From Hoplostethus atlanticus (taxonomy: Eukaryota; Chordata; Actinopteri; Trachichthyiformes; Trachichthyidae), in contig JAXDDX010000001.1 of the NCBI GenBank assembly GCA_034670405.1, positions 12,447,501 to 12,511,500 of the forward strand: a DNA stretch of 64,000 bases. Reading direction: 5' to 3'. Made by a program: the position numbers and the translations under genes. Shown here piece by piece: positions 11,173-23,562 of the stretch; the first letter of the stretch is position 1, and each line of letters begins with the position of its first letter. The notes beneath the pieces are model-generated. The model made no database searches and had not been told where the DNA came from. It saw nothing but the letters and a program-made list of their open reading frames with translations.

Positions 11173-11501
11173 TTTGGGATGCATGCGGACTCAGGGTTTT
11201 GAGCGTCGTGGTTCTTGGTGATACGGTCTCTCTGGCCCCCCCCCCCCCCGGAGAGATTCCTGGGTCTCCTGAAGACAAACAAAGAGAAGGAATCCGCGCA
11301 AACCCCAAAACAAAAATCTTGAGGGAGTTTACAGAGAGACCACACAACAACATCACAGTGGGCTAATCTATTTGTAATTTAAAAGTTTTCTCTGCGATGT
11401 CCTCCTCCAGACAACAACAGATCCATCTTGCCTCAGCCTTGTTGTGATCGTGGCCTGTTTTTCCCCCTCTGTTCTCAGTTGTTGTTCCTGTAACACAATA
11501 T

Positions 11502-11505
<4 letters not shown>

Positions 11506-11538
<33 letters not shown>

Positions 11539-11545
11539 GGGGGGG
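11506..11545. repeat. (TG)n microsatellite plus G10
   Basis: About 30 bases of TG running directly into a ten-base G run. Confidence 0.9.
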
Positions 11546-12378
11546 TGGGTGAGTGTGAGTACGAGACAGAGAGATCCCTCTGTTGTGTCGATGACATCTT
11601 GAGATCCTGAGAAGGCAGCCCATGGCCAAGTGACTCATATAGGAGGATTTCCATTCCACTTCTTTGACCTCCCTCTTCCGTTGTCTTTTTCACCGTCTTC
11701 TTACATAACGCCGCTGTATTGGCACAATTACAATAGACCTGGGCTCACATTTCAATGTATCTATCCACTGTATACATTACTGGCCCACTTAGTGGTGTAC
11801 AGTATGTGAAAGCAGATTCTCCTCTGGGTTACATTATGGATCCATTACAGTGAGTACATTTGGAATAAAAATGTCTTCTTGTTTTTCATTTTTTGGCCCA
11901 GAGTTCCTGCGCTCTGTGGTTTAACTCTGAGAGAAAGAGAAGCGGAGGGAAAGAGAGATGGAGAGATCGACGGAGAGAGAGCCAGGGGGGTGTGGGGGGA
12001 GAGAGAGGCGGGCTCAGGTGACTCAGCTTTCCCCCTGGAAGCAGATCGAGGGGAGCTGTGGGTTCGAACCCCCCAAAGTTTTACTAGAACACAGGCTCTT
12101 TAACAGGAGGGAAAAACAATGTTATAGCTGCTTCCTGCACCACCGCGTCTTCCCCACCAGTAAATATAACAGGGAGCGGGTCATAATGTTATGGTTTGGC
12201 ATCAGGTGAATACGCTGTTTTTCTCACTTTGCCCCCTTCTTCTTCTTTTCCATGCGGAGGAATGGTGCTCCGGCGTTAGAGAAATATCAGTCACCAACGT
12301 TGTTATTACGCACTCACTCGCTCCATCTGCAACGCTGGCGCTCAAACACACTCTTTGTGTGAATGGACACGGTGGCTG

Positions 12379-12411
<33 letters not shown>

Positions 12412-12419
12412 CATCCATC
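12379..12419. repeat. (CT)14 followed by CCAT repeats
   Basis: CT run followed by three CCAT units, seen directly. Confidence 0.9.
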
Positions 12420-12623
12420 TTGCTTTTCTCTCTCTGTCTCTCTCTCTTTGAGCCTGTTAAATGCCACTTATTATTTCCTGACAAGGGGGGGCGGGGGGCT
12501 GGAGGAAACTCTGATGTTACCTTCTTACCGGCAGGGCTGAGCGTGCGTTTTGAGGCGACGTCTTTTGTTATCTGCCATTAATGCATGAGAGCATGCATGT
12601 CCAAGCGTTCAGGTTAAGGATCG

Positions 12624-12657
<34 letters not shown>

Positions 12658-13047
12658 GAATGTACTATGTGCAGTTCGTGTGCCTATTTCACGATACAAA
12701 GGAGCTGTGTCGAGTTCAGCAGTGTGAATCAGTTTGCGGGGCAGCTGAATGTGTGACAGTAGCAGTAAAAACAAACAGAGGTTCTCCGCTCTGGAAAGCC
12801 TGGAAAAAATCTGAGGCTATGAAAATGGCAACTATGGCAATGACGGGAATGGATCCATGTTGATTTTCCAGACTGTGTTGCGTTTGGCCGGAGAGGAAAA
12901 CGAACGGGGCGAGGGGTAAAGTGACACGGATAGATCTGTAATGGGATTTAATGTGTGTACGTAGGATCCTCTATGTGTGGCTGCTGTATGTGACTCAGGA
13001 ATAAGGGGAGTGTGTTGAGCGTGTGTCTGATTGACCATGTACTGCAT

Positions 13048-13050
<3 letters not shown>

Positions 13051-13079
<29 letters not shown>
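13051..13079. repeat. (TG)n microsatellite, left arm of inverted pair
   Basis: 29-base TG run; a complementary CA run follows 122 bases later. Confidence 0.95.
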
Positions 13080-13082
<3 letters not shown>

Positions 13083-13200
13083 GCAGCAGGGGCACTCTGT
13101 TCCTTCTGAGGTGAAATCCAATCTATTTCTGAGATCGCAGCAGCAGCAGCAGTGGACTGAGGCAGGTCACTGAGCAGCACAGCATTCCAGCCCACTCACT

Positions 13201-13201
<1 letters not shown>

Positions 13202-13236
<35 letters not shown>
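13202..13236. repeat. (CA)n microsatellite, right arm of inverted pair
   Basis: 35-base CA run, complementary to the TG run at 13051-13079. Confidence 0.95.
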
Positions 13237-13239
<3 letters not shown>

Positions 13240-13262
13240 AGAACACACTTTGGAAAGAATAC

Positions 13263-13337
13263 CTGGTAGAAGATACCTCCTCTCATCACCTCCCGTCTCG
13301 TGTACATGAGACGCCGTAGCACGTCCTCCGCGTACAT
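13263..13337 (-). CDS. Candidate first coding exon (weak)
   Basis: Read on the minus strand, an ATG at 13337-13335 opens 25 codons (MYAEDVLRRL, later RREVMRGGIFYQ) and ends at CAG|GT, with a donor GTATTC at 13262-13257. About 18 of 25 third positions are G or C, the composition looks more coding-like than its surroundings, and no stop interrupts it. Against it: the donor matches consensus weakly after GT, there is no good acceptor upstream, a second minus-strand frame is also open here, and I do not recognise the peptide. No partner exon was found. Confidence 0.25.
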
Positions 13338-13704
13338 CACGATTTCCCCCAGAAAACATGGTGTTTACGGGTTCCACTTAGACATGCCTTTCCCATTTGA
13401 AACTCCTCCGTCCATACATACATAAATCCATTGCAGCAGACATTAAACATTACACAATACTGTTCTGGACCATTAGCCTGCAGATATATGAGTTGTTTTG
13501 CAAGCGGGTGACAGGATGTAGTGCTCTGATTAATCATAGATAAACAGCTACGTAAATGAATGGGTGGCGTGTGTAAATTTCCTCCCGGCCATATGCATTG
13601 GATCACCCGCACACTGCTTCATATGATTGTTTGGGATTAGAGGGGCTATGCTATAGAGCTGGCTGGGGGTTGTTTGTGTGCTGCTGTGTTTGTGTCAATA
13701 GTGA

Positions 13705-13737
<33 letters not shown>

Positions 13738-13888
13738 TGGGGTGGGCAACGGGGCTCAGGGCATCCCAGGGGGTCGTCTTCCTCCGGTCAGACAGTCATC
13801 ACTGGATCCATCTTATCTCATGTCTGGAGCTTCCAGATGAGAGCTGAGCAGGCAGCAAACACATTCTGCAGGCCTGAGTCATTGAGTC

Positions 13889-13919
<31 letters not shown>

Positions 13920-15760
13920 TTATGTGTTTAAGACTTACTGAAATACCCAACATATCAATAGCCTTAAACATACTGACCTCACCCATGCATGGGTCTAATA
14001 AACAGTAACATTTGCTTTCACTGCCTAGGTATGTTGTTAAAGGAGAAGAGTTATAGCCCATTCACTACTGTCTACGACTCCAATCAATGCATGCACTATG
14101 AAAGTACATGTTTTTAACATTTCCTCTTATTTTCCTCTTTTTTTTTTAAGGCACAAACTTTACAACCTAGCTTGAAATTAATTTATAAGGCAACATGTTT
14201 TTGAGGGATTATTTCCTGGCGGAGGCTTCCATTTCTTCCTGTGGGTGTCAGGTGATTGGCAGGAAGCAGAGCGTAACGTAATGCGTGCACTAATTTGGGC
14301 ACACTTGGGCAAAAAAAAAAAAAACGAGAAACTTTGACAAAACAAATTAAGGCTTCGTGTTTGCTTTGATGGATTATCTAGCTCGGGCAGTTTTTCAAGT
14401 CTGTGGGAAGTTGTTGTTCATATTGGACGAAAATGAATGGCAGCATTTGGCTTCTTCTGAAGGCAGGAAAACAAACCCTGATGTATCCAACTATGACTGT
14501 GTGCAGACACCAGAGGGGCACCTGTGTTATCCTTTAATACTGGTTATCCTACATGAGCATCCCTATATGATTGGTTGACCTCAAAAGGCTCCTGATGATT
14601 TTTTCTTAATCCAATTTTAAGCAAAGTTACGTATCTATTCATTTTATGCAGGGTTGCATTCTTCACCTTTTCTCCATCCGATGATACAGTGCTGGTCTGA
14701 GCTACCTCAGCAAAATGGTATACCCATCATCTGACATGGATGAAGTGCTCAGTGCCTGGATGTGTGGAGGTGTGGACGTTGAGGAATTAGCGGAATAATC
14801 GCATTTGAAGAAACAGCAGGCTCCCGTCTCGATCGTATCATTCCAGAGAGGAACGTAACCTTCCCACAGCCCTCTCACAAGGTGATGTCATCTCCCCCTA
14901 TCTTCCACCAGCCCTGTTATTCAGAGCAGATTGCCTTATCGATGGTGATGCGGCCAGCTACATTATAAGAGCAGAGGTACAATAGTGAATGAGAGGGAGA
15001 ACCTGTGTTACAGGACACTATTGAGGGCACACACAGACCTCAAGCCACGCCACAAAGAACTGTCCGAACTGTCCCGTTTCCTTTTTTCCTCTGAGTATTC
15101 ACTGGCTGGTCCGGCCTTACATTGCTCAGTCCACTATTAGTCAGCCCACATGTTGAAAAAGGTGTAATTCCCTGAGGTTGTGCATTCCTGGAAAAACAGA
15201 GCAAAAAGGCAAGTCGAGAAGGCATCAAAGGCAACACAACCTCCCTTGTCCACTGCTGCGCTTCAGTGCCAAAACGTGACCCTTTTATAGAGGCTCAGAC
15301 GTGTAGAAGCACATAAAAACATCTAAATTCACTGAAGACCTGGGTCAAATGTTGTGTTTTCAACTCATTCTTTGCAATTTTTGTCTCGTGCCAGTAAATT
15401 TAGGTTATTTGGAAGTTAATCATCAATATTTTCCTCAGATTGACAGATTATCTGACACTATCTGACACTGCCCACATGCAGTAACCCCTGTTGGTGCTCC
15501 AATAAGGTTGAAGCAAATGCTGAAGGCTATTTGACCCTGGCCACTGCCCGCAGGGCGTCCCCGGGGGATGGAGCGGAGCTGTGTGCCAGTGGTCCAGACT
15601 AAGGAAATAATGACAGCACATACAGTCACAGTTTAAATAACTTCTGTTCACCCAGGGCACCACACAATCAGACCAACCACTATTTATAGACCAATGTCTG
15701 GGCTCCTCCAGCCCTCCTACACTATGGCAGCCAGGTTGTATACTGTGTATGCGTGCGTGC

Positions 15761-15817
<57 letters not shown>

Positions 15818-15900
15818 TGCATTTGTGTGAGTTGTGGGAAGCCCTGGCAGAGAGGAGCTCAGTGTTTGGGAAGTTGCCATTAAGACACAAAGCAGAGACG
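13338..15900. other. Gene-free stretch
   Basis: Contains (TG)n arrays at 13705-13729 and 13893-13919, an A14 run near 14311, and a compound GCGT/GT/GA array at 15751-15815. A 73-codon frame at 14357-14578 carries no repeat but also no recognisable domain or splice context. Nothing else supported. Confidence 0.6.
15751..15815. repeat. Compound (GCGT)3-(GT)n-(GA)n microsatellite
   Basis: GCGT units pass into a GT run of about 37 bases and then GAGA; the GT part pairs in inverse orientation with the CA array at 15966-16019. Confidence 0.95.
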
Positions 15901-15945
15901 TCCGAGGTGGGCTAATGACCTTACATGGATCTGTGTTTGGCAGAA
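15901..15945. repeat. 45-bp dispersed repeat, copy 1
   Basis: Begins tccgaggtgggctaatgacc and ends tttggcagaa. The same 45 bases recur at 38471-38515 with two differences (A/G and T/C). Both copies are followed within about 25 bases by ggacacacac and a CA array. Confidence 0.9.
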
Positions 15946-15965
15946 CTCTCAGAAAATGTGGGTTG

Positions 15966-15981
15966 GACACACACATACACA

Positions 15982-16019
<38 letters not shown>
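15966..16019. repeat. (CA)n microsatellite with CATA interruptions
   Basis: 54 bases of CA with two ATAC interruptions, directly downstream of the dispersed repeat. Confidence 0.95.
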
Positions 16020-16025
<6 letters not shown>

Positions 16026-16987
16026 TATACACACACCTCCTCAAACAGAGCTTTGACAGGGTTTATAGTGGAGTTGGGGGACTCTCAGGGGTTCTGGTGT
16101 TCGGTTTTCAGGCCTGGTCATTCCATGTCCTCATCTTAACTCAACTATAGCACAGACCACCGCTCAGTGGGCCTCCATTTATCACGCAAAATACTAACAA
16201 ATTTATACAGAAAGCAAGTTTAATGTATGCAATGAAACACATTTCACAGAAAAGAGAGCTTAACGAAAACATTTGGCACATGCTTCATTTGTGAAATCAG
16301 TTTTTTGGCCCGGCATTTTTATTCGCTTCAAGGTTTTACACATGGGCCGCCCTTGATAAATGTGGCACATGAGGTGGAAGAGCAGCGGGGGTATTAGCCT
16401 CTGTAAATGTTATAGTGTCAATGTATATGAGAGGAAACGTTTTTGTGTGATAGAGAGTGAATGGATAGTGCATTGATGAGTATCAGCTGCGGTGTGCTTT
16501 CAGGACAATGTTGCATCTCTGCATCTGGATAAGAGATTTGGCTCCAAGGACTTTTTAGTGTTGGTCTGTCCGTGGAACTGTCTTAACTGTCTGTCCATCG
16601 TTCCACCTGTCTGTGTGTCTTTGCACTAAATGAATGTGTGTGTCTCTGTGTGCGTGCAAGCTTGGGCTGTGTCCTCATATTTTTGCCCAGACTGTCTGAT
16701 TTCCTGTGACCATTAAAGAGGATTTCCCCTTAACAGACATCTCTTTGGTAAGGGGTGGCCCAGGGGGTCAGAGGCCCCACCTTGGACCCAGCTGCATCCG
16801 CTTTCCCCCCCCCCCCCACCTCCCTCTCCCTCCCTGGGCACGCTCGCTCTGCCAACCCTGACACCAACCTGTCTGTTATTTGGGATGTAACTGTTGTCTA
16901 CCGCCGGGCCAGTCGGGTTTGAATATGAGACAGGATGTGTTTTCGTCCAGGGTTTTTTTTTTTTTTAGTCTGATGTGTTTTCAGGAG

Positions 16988-17022
<35 letters not shown>

Positions 17023-17160
17023 TGCTCCCAATATGTTGTTTGGCTTTCCAGGAGTAAAAGCTCTATTGTAAGGAGCGGTGTTGAAGTTTTGAAAAGGATG
17101 TGTTTACTAGATCACGGCGCTGAGTTGTCACATAATCAGAGAGATATGAGCTGTGAAATG
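16020..17160. other. Gene-free stretch
   Basis: AT-rich sequence, a C11 run near 16806, a T12 run near 16951 and (TG)n at 16989-17019. No gene or recognised element. Confidence 0.6.
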
Positions 17161-17280
17161 TAGCATCGTTGCGTGTTTTGGCGCGTATTCGGGACGACTT
17201 TCTGGCACGGCGCGGTCTTCCCGGTACAGAAGAGGTCATAGGTCGAGTGAAAAATCAAGGACAAAAAAAAACCAAAACAG

Positions 17281-17690
17281 TCGCTGAGTTCACGTTGCTG
17301 CTACTGGAGCGCCTGGCTCTCCCTTCCCTGCGGCGACCTGGTCATCGCTCTACCCGGCCTCGACAAATTCTCTCTCTCTCGGTTTCCTAATTTTGGAATG
17401 ACCTCCCGACTCCACTCAGGACGGCGGAGTCACACCCGATCCCCCGGCGTGAATTGAAAACTCATCTCTTTAAAAAAAACACTTCCCGTCCTCTCCTCTC
17501 CCCCCTTAAATCATATGGTGCTCTTCCCCACTTGCACCTGAAACAACGGCTCTTATTTTGTTACCTAGAACGTCTCTGTTATATTTGTTGCATCTTTTGT
17601 CCGACCGTTCAAATGAGTTCAAGCCTTTTCTACTGTTGCAATTAATCTAAGTATAAGAGCGCCAGCTAAATGCCTAACATGTCAATATCA
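17281..17690 (+). mobile_element. LINE 3' end (reverse-transcriptase tail), degenerate
   Basis: Near 17388-17480 the plus strand reads FWNDLPTPLRTAESH and then, after a stop, a KLISL-like segment. This is the characteristic C-terminus of fish L2/Rex-type reverse transcriptases (W-N-x-L-P ... L-K-T-H-L-F). It is followed by a 3' UTR that ends near 17650-17690 in ataagagcgccagctaaatg, the tail shared by fish LINEs and their SINE partners. Stops and frameshifts show it is dead. CpG-rich sequence from 17165 may be more of the same element, but I cannot place the 5' border. Confidence 0.7.
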
Positions 17691-17846
17691 ATGCTTTACT
17701 ATTTATAGCTAAATTGGACAAGACTGACATGAAACTGTTCGAGAAACAGCGCCAGTCACCGAGTGCGTCAGATCTAAATCAGTCCCAGTTGCAGCGCTGT
17801 GGTGTGGACCTTGACACCAAAATAATGAACAGCCCCAGTTCACATG

Positions 17847-17879
<33 letters not shown>

Positions 17880-19039
17880 CCTCACTCACACATACATCAT
17901 ACCCAGGGGGGATACCCTCAGGAAAAAACACATCTCTCTCTCTCCCCGCCGATTGGGCAGTGTGACGGGGGGTGGCGGGTGGTGCATGAGGGGGACCAGG
18001 GGCTGTTTTTACAGGAACCACATGTTTCAAGGATGACTGGTGACTGCTGAGTATCTGTTAACGTAGAGCCCCTTCTGACAGCAGCTTCCAGTTGCCACAT
18101 CAGGACCCAGTGACTTGTAGTTTCCCTGATAAACTCCTGCTTGTTTTTCACTGGAAGGCTCATGGAATCCAGGCTTCTTTTTTTTTTTTCCTAGCACACT
18201 GAGCTTTCCAGAGCCAAGCTGCACTTCTAAGCCTTCCCTTCATATAAGTTCCCAATAACTCATAAATACTTTCATGGGATCCCATAAGCCACGTATTATG
18301 AGGAGATTTTACGCAACATTGTAAGTGTGTGTATGAACCAGGGCTAGAGATTGAAAGCCAGTTTCTCTCCTTTTATAGAGTTTATTCATGTTTTAATGTG
18401 ACTTTAAAAACGTTCACAGGGAAAATTGCACACCGTCGTGGCCTTTGTGAAAAACTGTTGTCATGTAAACCTATAGCACCACAATAAGATTTAATTTAAT
18501 ACAATAAACAAACATTTGTAACAATTTTACAAGAACAGTACATACAGGGTTTGACTCCCCCTTCGCTACGGTGACGTGGATGGTTTATTTGAGTCCGGTG
18601 GGTTTTTAATAACAAATAAACACTGGAAATGTAATGAATTCTTTTTGCACGCAATATGGGATGTATGTTGACCTTCGGGTTATAAGTGACACAACCGGCG
18701 AGGCGCTACCATCAATATAGTTTAAATTCAAGTATGCCTCACCCATTTTTCTCGTCTGTATTGTTGTACTGGACGCGGGCCAGTGTGTTTCTCCCTCCAT
18801 GCGTCTCCAGATAGGGCTGCTGTGGTTATCAGGTAGTAGGGCTTACGGCCTCCCCCTCCAACTCGCCCGTATCACCCCGTACCCAGCAGACCTTCCCCGG
18901 AGGCCCTCCCCCCCCAGTTCTCCACCTTCCCCAGGGGCTCCCCCACTAGACACTGGCGGGCTACTGTTGGTGGATACGGTATCTATGGATGGCAGGCCCT
19001 GGAAAACATGTCTGAGTGAGACGGATGGGGAGAGGATGA

Positions 19040-19175
19040 TGAGAGAGAGAGAGGGAGAGAGAGAGAAAGAAAAGAAGAAAGAAAGAAAGAAAGAAAGAAA
19101 GAGAAGAGATTGCGATTTAGGATATAGGAAGGGAGAGAAAGAAAAGAGGAAAAAGGCACAGGAAAGAGAGAGGGA
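19040..19175. repeat. Purine tract with GAAA tandem units
   Basis: About 130 bases almost free of C and T, with GAAA repeated about six times near 19076-19100. Confidence 0.85.
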
Positions 19176-19755
19176 GGCTCACACAGGGGTAGATAAAGTT
19201 CTCCCTTTTTCCCCTCTTGTTTTTGACAGGCCAGTTGATATTTTTTCTTTCCCTTCCCTACTTTTTTTGACACAGGCAGTCGAGACTGGATCACCCGAGT
19301 GAAACCACCTGGTGTGTAACTCTCCCTTCCTACCCCCTTTCCTCCCCTATATGCACTCAGTGACCATCTCTGTCCCTGGCTGCACGCCAGGTCACCTTGG
19401 CAACCCCGCCCATTAGAATGTGAGAGGAAATATTTTGCCCATTTTTATTATCTCTTTATTTGCTGCTTACGCTGTGCTTTTTAATAATGTCTGTGTGTGT
19501 GTGTGTGTGTGTTTCTAAACTCTCCACATATCCCTTTTTCAAGGCAGAAGCATTAGTGTACTGTGTATCCCCCTTCTCAGCACAGCGCAGGAGAGGAGAG
19601 AGAATGTGCAGCTTACTTTAAGTGGAACTTTTAAGAGTCACACAACATGCAGCTGGTCTTTATTACTTCCCCTTTGGTTCATTGAAGCATAATTACATTC
19701 TGACTTCATCCCAACCTTAGCATGACCTCTGCTCTCCTGTCAGACACACTGGCAG

Positions 19756-19756
<1 letters not shown>

Positions 19757-19788
<32 letters not shown>
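19757..19788. repeat. (CA)16 microsatellite
   Basis: 32-base CA run. Confidence 0.95.
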
Positions 19789-19793
<5 letters not shown>

Positions 19794-19951
19794 GTGCGCC
19801 CGCAGCCGCACATGTAAACATGTACATCACAAATGCGCATTGACACGCACGCATGCAAACATGCACGTACATGTGGGCGCACACATGCACGTCCATGTGG
19901 GCGCACAGGCACACACACACAAAATCCCACCTACAAACAGACAGACACAGA

Positions 19952-20059
19952 CATTTAGCCTCAGTCTGAGCTGAGATCATACTGGACCAATATAATAGTG
20001 TAAGTGAGCCTAAACACAAATTGGGCTCCTGCTGGAAAACTCTGCTCCATGCGATTTCT

Positions 20060-20064
<5 letters not shown>
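19952..20064. repeat. 113-bp dispersed repeat, copy 1
   Basis: Begins catttagcctcagtctgagc and ends ttcttgttt. It matches 52084-52196 along its whole length with about eight substitutions (roughly 93% identity) and no gaps. Both copies are preceded by CA- or TG-rich sequence and followed by a TG array. No coding potential; family unknown to me. Confidence 0.9.

Positions 20065-20090
<26 letters not shown>
20064..20090. repeat. (TG)n microsatellite
   Basis: 27-base TG run immediately after the dispersed repeat. Confidence 0.95.
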
Positions 20091-20476
20091 TTTGAGAGTT
20101 GCTGGATGGAAATGAACCCCACCGACCCCATCCCTCCCTCCCTCCCTCCCTCCGGTTTTCCTGTCCTCTGCTGTTCTAATTGGAAACGGTTGCTAATCAG
20201 TCACAAATTACGACTTTTTACTGTCACTTTTCCATCCTCCTTCTCTTCCTCCGTCCTGCTGGTTTCTCCTTCTCTCAACCCTGCAACCCTCTGTCTCCCT
20301 TTTCTCACCTTTGCTATAGCTCTCTTTAGGAGCGGTGACGTCACGGGTTTTCCATGCTAACCTTCAGGAGGTCCTTTTCCTTCTTTCCAATTATCAAGCA
20401 GGGTTTCCCCCACACCAAACCAGCTGAGCCGTGTCCTCCAGTAGGCCGACGCTGAGCAGCCCCCGCCCCACGCGCA

Positions 20477-20496
20477 GGTTGGGGTTGGGGTTGGGG
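20477..20496 (+). other. G-quadruplex-type motif
   Basis: The plus strand reads ggttggggttggggttgggg: four G runs, the last three of four Gs, separated by TT. It could fold as a two- or three-layer quadruplex. It follows a GC-rich patch (cccccgccccacgcgc). Confidence 0.6.
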
Positions 20497-21353
20497 AGGA
20501 TCAAAATGAGGTTATAAAATGTTGCATAGAGCCGAGTAGTTGTTTTTGTTACCTTAAAATTACACGGAGTTCTAGAGGGTGGCCAGGTTAAGTGGGTGTA
20601 GGGCTCTGTTGTGCTTTTAGGTAGTTGGACAGGGGGACTAAGGGTATATCAGGGTTGTTTACGGGGTGATGCTGGACTGGGTGGGCTTGTTAAACATCAT
20701 TAGGGCTTCCTGACGTCACCGGCCTAATGTTTGGGAAACACAAAATGTCCCTGTGATGTGCCGATGCCATGCTACTCAACTCACAGCAAATATTTACCAG
20801 CACAAAAGCCGCACCGTTGGCAGGGCCGAGACAATATAGAGCCAAGTAATCTGCTTGATTACTCTTGGTTTATTCCATGACAGCCATTACAAAGATGTTC
20901 CTTCCTTCATCATATAGCTTGAGTGAAAACAGCCATGAGACATCCATACATAGAGTAAGACGTTTGCGTTCTGATATGACCCCTGCGCTGAATTTACTCC
21001 TTTTGCTCAGATCCATCAGTGTCATGTGATTGGGGCACTCACTGGCACCATAATGGAGCCATGGAGTCATAAACTGACATCATGCGCCGGCAACTCTCGC
21101 CAACTCTTTCTCAAATCATATCACTCACTGTTATGAGATTATTATCACGCATGACAGAGAGGTTGGGGTGCCCCACCATTGTGTTTTGTTCCAATATATC
21201 CATCAGGGTTTCCCTCACTTTTGAAAATGAGGTCATCTTCATATGGCAACAGGATTCTAACTTTATACCAGGTTTGGTCCAGCGTTCCCCACTCCACCCT
21301 TCAACCACACCAGGAATATCACTCACACTCCCTGTCTGAAAACACTTAGTATA

Positions 21354-21356
<3 letters not shown>

Positions 21357-21392
<36 letters not shown>
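21357..21392. repeat. (GT)n microsatellite passing into GCGC
   Basis: 36-base run ending in gcgcgc; alternating purine-pyrimidine throughout, so Z-DNA prone. Confidence 0.95.
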
Positions 21393-21398
<6 letters not shown>

Positions 21399-23442
21399 CG
21401 TGCATGCCTGTGCCTGTGTGAATGTGCATATATGGCATAAAAGTGAGTGAGTGTGCGTGGAAGTAAAATAGGGTGAGAGACTATCACATTCTCCAAATAA
21501 AACAGCACTCAAATTGCTAGATGGAAAAGCTTCAGTGATGTCAGACAGATTTTATACAGGATTCAGCTATAAGGTCACTGCTTCAATCATGGAACAGAGC
21601 TCAACACAGCTCAAGCTCAAAACCCATTTTTAGTGTCTCTTCCACCCTCTTCATATTTCTCTCACCACATTAGAAACAGCTGAGGTCCAACTATATATCC
21701 ATTTTCACATCATTTTCATCACCTACCATGTGTGTGTTTTTTTTTTTGTGAGGTCCATCATACTCATGATGTTCTCTCCCGGTCTCACCTACCTGCTGTC
21801 CCTGTGAAGACGCTTCTCACTGTGTCAGTGTCCGCCGCACGCACGGCCAGATTTAGCCACCTGCTACGGTTGGCTGATCATTTTTGATGGTGCTTTGTTC
21901 CTGCTGGTGGGCTACTATCAGAGTAAAGCAGAGCTACCTTGGCCTGGTAAATGCATCTATAAGTATGTGTTTGCCTTCTCCTCCTCCTCCTTTCCTCCTT
22001 TCCTCCTCTCCTCCTCTGTCCTTCTTCTATTTCAAGCAGCTTACCGCAGCCCGAGCCCATTACTAAGAGAGAAACCCTGGATGTGTGTAAGTCATGCATG
22101 CACGTGTGTGTGTGTGGACGTGCACCCACGTGCGCACGTCTACATGCATGTGCGCAAATGTGAATGGACCTGCGCACCATTATGACTGGGGTACTTGGGT
22201 ACGAGTATGTGCTTAAATGTGTAAAGTGACCTGTGCAAACTCCCTAGTTATTTGAAGGGAGTGACATCATCCAATGTGAGAACATGATCTAAGCTATACG
22301 GTCTCATATTTCCCTCGCTATGGTAGTTGCCACAACTGAATTATGCTTTGGCATATGTTCCCCATGCCCAGGTTCAGCAGCAGGGGTCTACATCACTGTA
22401 TCCAGAACAATCTTCAGCTGTGTGCACCTTCGACAGGCTCATTTCATCACGAACCGACACATCTGGGTCATGAATGTTTGTCTTATCCAGACAAAAGTAA
22501 CAATAGGTTTATTTGGTTTATTTTTGCGAAGGCATGTGCTCATCTGACTGAAATTAAATAAAGTCTCTCCCTCTCTATCTTTCTCTGTCTCTACATCCAT
22601 TATCTTCATATTAAAGTTGTGCATCCAACAGTCTACTAAAGTATCCAAGTGTTCATTTGTGGGCGATCGTGTTTGTGTGTGCACAAACCTGTGTGTGAGC
22701 GTATGGGTGTGTATCCTGCAGGTCCAGGGGCCTTGAAGGGAGCTGCACTTCGATCCAAATGAATGGGGAGATTATGTAACTTCTTACGGCATCACAAAAT
22801 TATGTAAATGGATCCGTTGCTACACAACAATGCTCCTCCTGTCAAAACATAAACAACTTTGTACAAATGGCCAAATGTTGAAATATGATGAAATCCACCC
22901 AGGAGGTGGTATACGTGATTATATGTACACACATAGGGGATGATTGCACGAGTTTACAAACGGCTTCTCTTGGCAACTTTATGAACCGCGTTCTGCTCCC
23001 ACAAACACTGAACTTCAATGAAATTAGCTTTTTGGCCAATACCCACCGACTTCCATGGAAAACTTTAAGAATTATGTGTTATGAAGATTTATACAGAGCT
23101 CAAGTACTTCTTAAGTGTTTGAAAAAGGGCTTAATGTAGGATTACGAGTTGCTGGCCTACTTGCTTGGTTCATTTCTGATGCTGTAGGTGATGTGGGGAG
23201 GTCCAGCTGTGAGCCATCATCGAACACAGTGTTGTCCCACCTCATGCACCCTTTATGCGTCACTAGCTGTTTGAACTTCCCTGGCTGTTTTTATTTGGTT
23301 GTGCATCTAAATCATCAGGGGTCAAGTAAACAGCTCTGTTGGAGGTAAACAGCCTGAGGGATGGGCTTTCCTCTGGGGCCTTCAGCAGCCCAACTTCACA
23401 CACACATAACACACACACACACACACACACGCGCGTACTCCC

Positions 23443-23562
23443 ATGAATCTGGATGCGGATCAAGCTGCTCATGTCTGTTACGTACTCATCGTGGTCGGGT
23501 TCAGCTCCGGTCTTACTCGGGTCGGGGGGGGGTGCTGAAAGGCCCTGCGGTGCCGTATCGGC
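23443..23562. repeat. Local duplication, copy A
   Basis: Begins atgaatctggatgcggatca and contains catgtctgttacgtactcat and cggctc/ggtgccg motifs. A diverged copy lies at 24219-24327. On the minus strand this copy keeps an open frame (part of 23568-23263) with DHDEYVTDMSSLIRIQIHG; copy B has stops in the matching frame. Confidence 0.7.

Larger units (their letters stand above)
11173..13262. other. Gene-free stretch
   Basis: Holds a C14 run (11236-11249), (TG)n running into G10 (11506-11545), a purine-rich GAGA block (11930-12010), (CT)n followed by CCAT units (12379-12419), (TG)n at 12625-12654 and an inverted TG/CA pair at 13051-13079 and 13202-13236. No coding sequence supported. Confidence 0.6.
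17691..19951. other. Gene-free stretch
   Basis: Holds interrupted CA (17846-17885), a T13 run near 18178-18190, a purine block with GAAA units (19040-19175), (TG)n at 19492-19512 and (CA)n at 19757-19788. The 167-codon frame at 18799-19302 spans the purine block and is mostly Glu/Lys/Arg low complexity. Confidence 0.6.
20091..23442. other. Gene-free stretch
   Basis: Contains a CCCT tandem near 20131-20151, a G-quadruplex-type motif (20477-20496), (GT)n at 21357-21392, a T10 run near 21738, pyrimidine-rich TCC repeats (21975-22030) and a CA run (23409-23430). Minor frames of 60-100 codons carry no recognisable domain. Confidence 0.6.

Noticed and set aside
10752..11366. 204-codon frame, longest in the window
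   Set aside because: Passes through the 11095-11172 palindrome and a C14 run, has no domain, and a matching frame is open on the other strand, so it reflects GC-rich composition.
12060..12075. GGTTCGAACCC, like a tRNA B box
   Set aside because: No A box or cloverleaf can be formed from the upstream sequence.
18799..19302. 167-codon frame with Glu/Lys/Arg-rich middle
   Set aside because: The middle is the GAAA purine tract; the frame is an artefact of composition.
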